The position numbers were made by a program, and so were the translations under genes. Shown in pieces: positions 58,048 through 64,000 of a stretch of DNA of 64,000 bases. Positions within the stretch are counted from its first letter, which is position 1; the number at the start of each line of letters is the position of its first letter. Source of the DNA: Mactra quadrangularis (lineage: Eukaryota; Mollusca; Bivalvia; Venerida; Mactridae); NCBI GenBank assembly GCA_025267735.1, contig CM046311.1:22094020-22158019 (forward strand), in the 5' to 3' direction. The notes under the pieces are model-generated. The model was not told the DNA's origin. It saw only the letters and a list, made by a program, of their open reading frames with translations, and did no database searches.

Positions 58048-60265
58048 TTAAAAAGAGATGAAAATAGTCACGCTGTAATCTGACTAAAGTAAACTAAGTT
58101 ATGCTGCAATCAGTAAAATACACCAAAACACATATCCACTCACACATCTAGCAATCATTATCATTGTATATTTCAATACTGTGCAGAAGTACTGACACAA
58201 CAGTATTTAAAATATTCTAAAATAAATCTTGCATGATATAGATTTTGACTAGACGAAAAATTGAATTCAATACAAATCCAACTTGAATGATTGAATTCCT
58301 AAACATCAAATATCAGCCAAAGTAATTCAAAAAGTGAATAACCAGTCTACAAGCAGACAGAAATCAAATTGAAGCCAAAGAACAAAAATTAAAGGAAAGA
58401 GTAAGTTTCCTGTGTAAAAGGTGACAGAGATAGATTAAACTATATCTTATGTTGACATCATCAAATCAATTATAGGTAATTGCTATAGATACAAGAGAAA
58501 TTTCCACACATCTACCAGGAAAGTTTGAAAACAAAAAAAAACAAAGGAAGCCAAAGACGGCATATTGAAAGAAAAGTCAATTTTCTGGTCAAAAGATTAA
58601 ATATCTGAAGAAAAGTTATGTTATAAAATTGCTGAGTGTTGTTAAGGTTTTCATAAAAACATGTAAGAAATTTGCTGCTTTAACAACCATGTCTAAAATA
58701 ACAAATTACATGGCACTTTCACTGACAATTTGGTAGCAACATGTGCTTAGATGCTTCTTTTTAATCCAAAAAAAATGAATTCTTTAAACGCTAGTGCAAT
58801 ACTTTATGATCAAAAGCCAGTAATTAAGACCATGCAGAGTTCAAATGAAGTTACGATATATAGTGCAGAATTACATTGGAAGTATGCATTAATTCATCCT
58901 AAAACACCTGCAAGTAGCAATTTAACATTTGAAATCATCTGGATCAGACTTCAAATCTAAATTTTATTCTAGGTTTAAATTGTAACAAAATCTACAATCT
59001 GTCACTCAGCATTTATTTTTCTTTCACTTCATTGAAATTGGTTTTTCCCATACATAACAAAGTGCCAAATGCAATGCTTAACATAATTGCTATCAGTTGC
59101 CAGTATAAACTTCTTGCCTTTAAGCTATAACCTCTTTCAGCAATTACGTTTTTATTATGTAAATTTACTTCAGCTTGCAGTATCATATGTATCAAATAAA
59201 AACATATGCAGTTTCTAGTTAATAGCTAAAAATTTGCCAATCTATCTCACCGAAAACTGAGATGTATAATATTTAAACACAGCTTGTCAATATATCACTC
59301 TTTATTTCTTAATGATCTCACTTCCTGTCACATGACATCCCAGCATGCCTCTACTTCCTGTCATGTGACCTTAAACCATATTTTCCTCCTTCTATGTGGT
59401 AACAAATGGTTTATAACACCAAATATATCAGTCTATGACAATAAATACAGCAAGGCAGACTTTGAGAACAGAGGCCTGACTTAAAAACAATATAAACAAC
59501 ATAAAACATTTTAAAAGTCAGACAGTGTGGTAATAATAACTCTTGTCTGAAAACAAGGTCTTTGACAACTTTGTTGCGAACATAAATGTCCTGTAATAAT
59601 TCAGCCTAGAAAGGAATGGAAAATTGAGACTTTTTGATGATCTTCGTACAATACGAAATTGTGTGTCAATTGTTTAACAATTGTCTGCAAGACTGCGACC
59701 AATGTGAAAAGTATTATGGAATGTACTTAACAAAAAATTTATTTATTAGAAAGTTCATATTTGTTACTAATAACACCAGCGTTAGTTTCCCAGGAAGTCA
59801 TTGTTGAACATTATACTAAGCATATAGCAACACTAAAATTTGTCAGAACAGTAAAATATGTCTGGACCATGTAATAATGTATAAAAATTTATGCTATAAA
59901 AATGGATGCACATAAAGACGCATACACATCAAACAGCAATAAAATCCTTCTCTATTTCAGACACCTAAAGCTAAAAACTGTGAAAGAAACAGAGACTTCA
60001 TAAAAATCGGAAATCAGAGAATCTGAGATGAAAACGTTTTCAGGACCCTCATGAACCTAAACTGTGGAGGAATTTAAACGAGAGCAACAGTGAAAGAGTA
60101 TTTTAGGGATTGGAGAATGTTGTTATCGCAACAAAAAATCTTATCAAAATATACTAGATTAAATCAGTATGACATAAGGCTAAAGACTTTTATAATGAAA
60201 TAGACAAGTTAGAAGTCTTATCAGACAATATCATACACATAAAGTTAACAACCACAAGACACCTG
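58048..60265. other. Intronic DNA, no gene seen
   Basis: AT-rich; the paired motif at 59319-59370 is the only structure noticed. Confidence 0.45.
59319..59370 (+). promoter_or_regulatory. Paired ETS-like plus E-box-like motifs (candidate regulatory site)
   Basis: acttcctgtcacatgac at 59320 and acttcctgtcatgtgac at 59353 are two copies 33 bp apart of a CTTCCTG (ETS-type core, reverse of CAGGAAG) followed by a palindromic CACATG or CATGTG E-box. Lies about 1.5 kb inside the inferred intron from exon 60840-60923. Function is inference only; a small tandem duplication is the plain alternative. Confidence 0.25.
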
Positions 60266-60360
60266 GGTTGTATATTGTATTCGTGGGCTTATCAGAGTCT
60301 CCTTGATTGATAACAAGATCTGGGTGTGATACCTAGGAGGGTGTTCAAACCCTAGCAAAA
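60266..60360 (+). repeat. Possible old tRNA-derived repeat
   Basis: The stretch agggtgttcaaaccctagc resembles a box B with its T stem (agggt and accct), preceded by a possible but poor box A (gtgggcttatcagagtc). No second copy in the window. Weak. Confidence 0.3.
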
Positions 60361-60416
60361 GAACAGTGTAAGTGATATGAAGATTGGAAGATTTTTAAAT
60401 TACAAAATTACAGCTA

Positions 60417-60722
60417 AGGAGTCATTTCCTTAGTATTTGGGAGCAGCTATTATTCATTTTCACCCTGGGAGCAGCAATTTTTAAATATTAAATGAGAAAA
60501 TAGTCATTTTAGAACCTGGGTCACCATTTCAGCAAGTAGACAGTTTTTTCTAGATCCAGGGAGCAGAATGCTTTGTGTTTCCTTGGAAGCAACAGTCATT
60601 TAATATTTACAGAGTGCAGTCATTAATTATCTAGGTACCAATCGTTTTTATAACACTCATTTAATATTTCTAGAGAGCACATATTGCTGATGGTTAAAAG
60701 CCAGGGATCAGTCATTTTACAT
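60417..60722 (+). repeat. Degenerate tandem array based on gggagcagtcatttaatattt
   Basis: Variants of ctgggagcag and agtcattt recur about every 30-50 bp (gggagcagctattattcatt; gggagcagcaatttttaaat; gggagcagaatgc; gcaacagtcatttaatattt; gtgcagtcattaatta; gggatcagtcatttta). An old, decayed satellite-like array ending about 120 bp from the exon at 60840-60923. Confidence 0.5.
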
Positions 60723-60839
60723 TGATTCAAACAATCAAACCAAACCCAATCCTTTAGAAACTGCAGTGTGTGTGGTTTGTTATTGTGGAATAGCTTAGAA
60801 TAATAAACTTTTCATCTCTAAGTTACATCTCTTCCTTAC

Positions 60840-60923
60840 CTTCAGTCTTAACACTGATGTCATTATGTTTGTTATCCACAAAGAAGTCTGTTTTATTGAC
60901 TTTTTGATGTAGGATTAACACAG
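60840..60923 (-). CDS. Probable upstream exon of the same gene, just before the discoidin domain
   Basis: On the minus strand an 84-nt segment follows a good acceptor (ttgttgttactgcag) and ends at a donor gtaagg. One frame is open throughout: two bases finishing a codon, 27 codons, then a single G. The peptide begins VLILHQKVNKTD and continues FFVDNKHNDISVKTE. The trailing G joined to the CA that opens the exon at 15875 gives Ala, so the joint reads SVKTE-A-QCRDSL in frame. Phase agreement of this kind occurs by chance about one time in three, so it is support and not proof. VLIL could be the end of a signal peptide whose start lies in a further upstream exon, because no in-frame ATG precedes it here. 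The linker between signal peptide and discoidin domain is poorly conserved in the family, so similarity cannot confirm it. Alternatives: an exon of another gene, or a chance open frame between splice-like sites. Confidence 0.5.
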
Positions 60924-61693
60924 CTGCAGTAACAACAACATATGTTTACCTAACACTGACTGTGACTAAGGTCAACAGATCACTGATAAGTCATGCAACA
61001 CACATTTTTTCAGAAAAGATAAGAATAAATTTAATACCCCTTCTAAAATCCCCAAGTATTGCCGCAGCACACTGATATGAAACAATTATGAATCATGTGT
61101 TGTAAAGTTGGATTTAAGCTAGGCAATATTACATAATGGAAGTCATTTATTGAGAAATAATAATTAAAATATTGTATTATTAAGGGCACAAGTTAACTTT
61201 AAAGGTAGATCTACTTTTATCAATTCGACAGAATTACTTCCCTTTGTAAATATCTAAGGTTTCCATAGCAAATTTTCTATGTGAATGATTAAAGGCCCAT
61301 TTCATATACTTGTAGTTTAAAACATACTGTATAATGTTGTATTTGTATTTATAATAGTAATTAAGAGTTTTGAATACTTTAACTTGCCTTCTTGAGTCAT
61401 ACAGACTCAAATGAGCTACTATTTACTTCTTACTTAATCTTACTGTTAAGTGGTCAGAGTTTTAGACCTAACCCTTTATTTTGGGGTATACTGTTGTTTA
61501 AAGTCACTATAACTGTTATAAATCACTTCATAATTGTTTTATTGACTTATTAACTTCATATCTATGTCAGAATATTTATATTTTAGGTTTATACTTATAT
61601 TAAAACTTGTATTTTGTATCATTGTTCAATTACTAAGGATTAGAAATATCATTATTCCCATTGATGGAACAGCCACTAGTAATTAGGGTATTC

Positions 61694-62714
61694 TGTAAGA
61701 GTTATCTCCCTTTTATATAGAACAAAGAAGACTTTCTTTGTTTAGGGGTTTATAGCAGAGTTACTTTCCTTGAATAATTAATAGGTGTCAGCACCTGTCC
61801 TGTCTAAGCTTATAAATATGAGTGCAGAACCCAAAATCCTCAGTCTGAAACTAGCACTTGAATTGGAAGGAACTAAAAATCTCCCTCTAGTATTAATTAG
61901 TAATTAATTAATTATTTTTGATATTTATACTTAAGTATTTTTGGAGCATTTTGTACTTAAAGCAATTGTTTAAGTAAGTTAAAGGTATAGTTTAATTTTA
62001 TTTAGATTATTGTTTTAATTAGGTTTAATTAAGAACTTTTTATTATTTCTAGCTAATTGGCAGCCATCTTGAATTCTATTTTTAGATCTATTGTTTAAAT
62101 TTGGCTGTCATGATATTTTTCTAAGATCTCTCAGACTCATTTGATATTTAATATTTAGTTTAAGAACTATGTAGCTTTAATTAAATATTGAGTACCATCT
62201 AATTTTGTATATATTATGTATATATTTAGTATTTTTGTGTTATTTTGTTAGTTTTAGCTCATTTTCGTCATATCATGTTATTAGACTTAGTTTAAGTTAT
62301 TTTGCCTCATTTTTAGCTTTATTGTCATTAAGATCATTTTATTTAGGCTGTATTTGATGATGTTATTTGATATTATTTTGGCATTATTTGATAACTTTGG
62401 AAACTTGTTTATTATTTTAAATGCTTAAACTTTGTCGCATCTTTTAGTTACATATTAAACTTGAGTCTTAGTTTTACTAGATCTTTGTTCTTAGTATTTT
62501 TTATTATATTCTTTTACTTATTTCATAAGTTTATAGTTCTGTATAACTTAAATACAGTGGTGTCATCCTGACGAGCGCATCATAAGAAAGATGCAGTGGT
62601 TTTGATCACTTAATACAACTACTAGATTTCTTCTTAAGCAGACTATCCCAGGATTCGAACTGTTACGTCACATTATACATATATATAGAGCAAGCAGACT
62701 TCGTTTTCACTTCA
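61694..62714 (+). mobile_element. Probable 5' LTR of a gypsy-type LTR retrotransposon
   Basis: The right border is set by the primer binding site that starts at 62716, preceded by cacttca, so the LTR would end in CA. The left border is tentative: tgtaagagttatctccc at 61694 has the TG start and resembles LTR starts I recall from bivalve gypsy elements. A TATA box (tataaata, 61811-61818) lies about 120 bp in, with a cluster of GC-richer bases after it where transcription would start. The rest is T-rich. The matching 3' LTR is outside the window, so neither length nor target duplication can be checked. Orientation is opposite to the inferred host gene. Confidence 0.5.
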
Positions 62715-62715
62715 A

Positions 62716-62733
62716 TGGTGTCAGAAGTGGGAT
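62716..62733 (+). other. tRNA-Leu primer binding site, copy 1
   Basis: tggtgtcagaagtgggat is complementary to the 3' end of tRNA-Leu including CCA, the primer site used by many metazoan gypsy elements. It lies just after a cacttcaa that would close the LTR. Confidence 0.8.
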
Positions 62734-62790
62734 TTGATTAGTTTTCTTACATAACAGAACTCTTAGGTCACATCTACGTTTTCACTTCAA

Positions 62791-62808
62791 TGGTGTCAGA
62801 AGTGGGAT
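62791..62808 (+). other. tRNA-Leu primer binding site, copy 2
   Basis: The same 18 bases recur exactly 75 bp downstream, preceded by the same cgttttcacttcaa. The LTR tail and primer site are thus duplicated in tandem; only one is needed for reverse transcription. Confidence 0.8.
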
Positions 62809-62989
62809 AGTCATTAAAAATTGTTCATTTTCTTAACTTAGGAAGAGGCAAATAACTATTTTTTTTATATTTAAATTTAAGTTTTTTAGTCTTAAATTTT
62901 TGCTGTAATTTTTCAAGTATTTTATCTATTTTAAGAGAACTTAAAATATTCTTAACTGTAAATTGCCACAAGTATTTCTTGACCTTCTT

Positions 62990-63345
62990 TCCTTTATTTC
63001 TGTTTCTATTAAACTGTGCATTCACTTAATACACTCGGGTATTGCTTGAATTCATCGTTTAGAGTCCACACTGCTATTAACTGATTCAAACTGCGCGGGG
63101 GCCCCAACTCTGTTATACAGTTATTGGCAACAGACGTTGTACTACTGCAGATTGTTTGATGAGAGTTAATTAAAAGCGACGAAAGGGTACCTTCCTAGCT
63201 ATACAGTAATTGGCAGTTAGGCGCAATAGCGTTGGTCTCTATCGTTGCTGGTCTGGGGGTTACTTTCTCTTTAACTTTACTATCCTCCGGCCTGGCCTTT
63301 TTCTCTTGTAAGTACATACTGTGCACTATAAGGGCCACCTAGTCA
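62990..63345 (+). repeat. Direct repeat in the retroelement leader, unit 1
   Basis: Matches 63495-63840 at about nine of ten bases. Landmark phrases are ctgattcaaactgcgcgggg, gttatacagttattggcaac, agacgttgtactactgca, ctatacagtaattggcagtt, aggcgcaatagcgttggtct and cttgtaagtacatactg. Offset between units is 495 bp in the core and about 504 bp at the left edge. Confidence 0.85.
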
Positions 63346-63494
63346 ATCAGTCCTGTCCACATAGGCAAACTTACACAGTTAAGAATATCCAAAAAGTAAA
63401 TTCACTGAGATCTGCTAACAGACCCCAGTTTCAGATTTATGAAGTGCAGTAATCAATACCTGTGCCACATTTAGTCTATTCTTGGCTAATCTTT

Positions 63495-63840
63495 CTCTTA
63501 TTTCTGTTTCTTACAAACCGTGAATTTGGGAGCTATTTTCTTGAATTCATTGTTTGAACTCCACATTGTTATTAACTGATTCAAACTGCGCGGGGGCCCC
63601 AACTCTGTTATACAGTTATTGGCAACAGACGTTGTACTACTGCAAATTGTTTGACGATAGTTAATTGAAAGTGACGAAAGGGAACCTTCCTAGCTATACA
63701 GTAATTGGCAGTTAGGCGCAATAGCGTTGGTCTCTATCGTTGCTGGTCTGAAAGTTACTTTCTCTTAATCTTTACTATCCTCCAGCCCGGCCTTTTTCTC
63801 TTGTAAGTACATACTGTACATTATGAGGGCCACTTTTCAT
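63495..63840 (+). repeat. Direct repeat in the retroelement leader, unit 2
   Basis: Second unit, with small changes (gcagattg to gcaaattg, gggtacc to gggaacc, ctgggggtt to ctgaaagtt). Within each unit, tatacagttattggcaac and tatacagtaattggcagtt are themselves related and lie about 95 bp apart, so there is a nested smaller duplication. Confidence 0.85.
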
Positions 63841-63872
63841 TAATTCTACTGTCCATTGGCACATTAACTATT

Positions 63873-63990
63873 GCAACCGAGTCTTAAAATTTTCTTAAGC
63901 ACCCGTGTCTAAAATTGCAAAAGCAACTAAGTCTTAAAGGCCCACTGAGCAACCGAGTCTTAAAGGCCCACTAAGCAGTCCGACTTTTTA
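63873..63990 (+). repeat. 26-bp tandem array at the window edge
   Basis: Units start with gca at 63873, 63899, 63923, 63949 and 63975: gcaaccgagtcttaaa with ttttcttaa, gcacccgtgtctaaaattgc, gcaactaagtcttaaaggcc, gcaaccgagtcttaaaggcc, gcagtccgac. May continue beyond 64000. Confidence 0.75.
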
Positions 63991-64000
63991 TGTCCGAAAG

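Larger units (their letters stand above)
15876..60839 (-). other. Inferred ~45-kb intron between the two minus-strand exons
   Basis: If the exons at 60840-60923 and 15770-15875 are consecutive, everything between them is one phase-1 intron. Minus-strand reading starts with gtaagg and ends with tttcag. I found no other segment inside that has good splice sites, an open frame and a phase compatible with insertion between the two exons. The contents are mostly AT-rich sequence with the transposon-like and tandem repeats listed separately. A skipped, alternative or nested exon cannot be excluded by eye. Confidence 0.45.
60924..64000 (-). other. Inferred intron or upstream flank of the gene (right edge)
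   Basis: Minus-strand sequence preceding the acceptor at 60924. The exon it abuts lacks a start codon in frame, so a further exon with the ATG should lie upstream, probably beyond 64000. No signal-peptide-like minus-strand frame with a donor was seen here. Most of 61.7-64 kb is an LTR retrotransposon inserted in the opposite orientation. Confidence 0.4.
62809..64000 (+). mobile_element. Untranslated leader of the LTR retrotransposon (continues past window)
   Basis: About 1.2 kb after the primer sites with no gag-like open frame. It holds a ~500-bp tandem duplication and a 26-bp array. A consensus 5' splice site (cttgtaagtac) occurs once in each duplicated unit, at about 63305 and 63800. A lysine-rich 66-codon reverse frame at 62825-63025 comes from the T-rich sequence and is not a gene. 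Confidence 0.5.

Overview
Eukaryotic, AT-rich (roughly one-third GC by eye) DNA with almost no protein-coding sequence. There are no operons, long open frames, rRNA clusters or CRISPR arrays. The repeats (tRNA-derived SINEs with a conserved central core, many short palindromic non-autonomous DNA transposons, and an LTR element primed by tRNA-Leu) suggest a lophotrochozoan animal, most likely a bivalve mollusc. That assignment rests on repeat style and on the one recognisable protein domain, and it is an inference.

The window appears to lie inside one large gene on the minus strand. One exon is secure: 15770-15875 (minus) encodes the start of an F5/8 type C (discoidin) domain whose closest remembered relatives are discoidin domain receptor (DDR) tyrosine kinases. 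A second, less certain exon lies 45 kb upstream in the gene, at 60840-60923 (minus). It has good splice sites and an open frame, and it ends in the phase the discoidin exon needs. If both are right, 15876-60839 is a single intron of about 45 kb. The rest of the discoidin domain should lie left of position 1, and the start codon and most of the signal peptide right of 64000.

The introns are filled with small mobile elements. At least five families of short inverted-repeat (MITE-like) elements occur two to four times each: family A (about 150-170 bp, ends AGGGCTCAAC), family B (about 72 bp), family C (about 190 bp), family D (about 66-70 bp) and family E (about 130 bp). Single-copy inverted-repeat elements include a Tc1/mariner-like one with TA flanks (31503-31888), one with TTAA flanks (39092-39437), a near-perfect 139-bp foldback (15292-15430), and large ones at 611-905, 10569-10931, 43347-43668 and 50192-50405. 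Two copies of a tRNA-derived SINE lie at 5478-5625 (+) and 50412-50582 (-). Another dispersed repeat occurs at 7755-7935 and 34076-34266. Tandem arrays include a 15-bp minisatellite (20601-21098), a 27-bp one (41171-41358) and several short or decayed ones.

The right end (about 61.7-64 kb) holds the 5' part of a gypsy-type LTR retrotransposon on the plus strand: a probable T-rich LTR with a TATA box, a tRNA-Leu primer binding site present twice 75 bp apart, then a leader with a ~500-bp tandem duplication and a 26-bp array. No gag or pol frame is reached before the window ends.

No complete gene, no clear novel protein system and no intact transposase were found. The most unusual items are the duplicated primer binding site and leader of the LTR element, the very small palindromic families B and D that share a core motif, and the strong foldback 340 bp past the 5' splice site of the discoidin exon.
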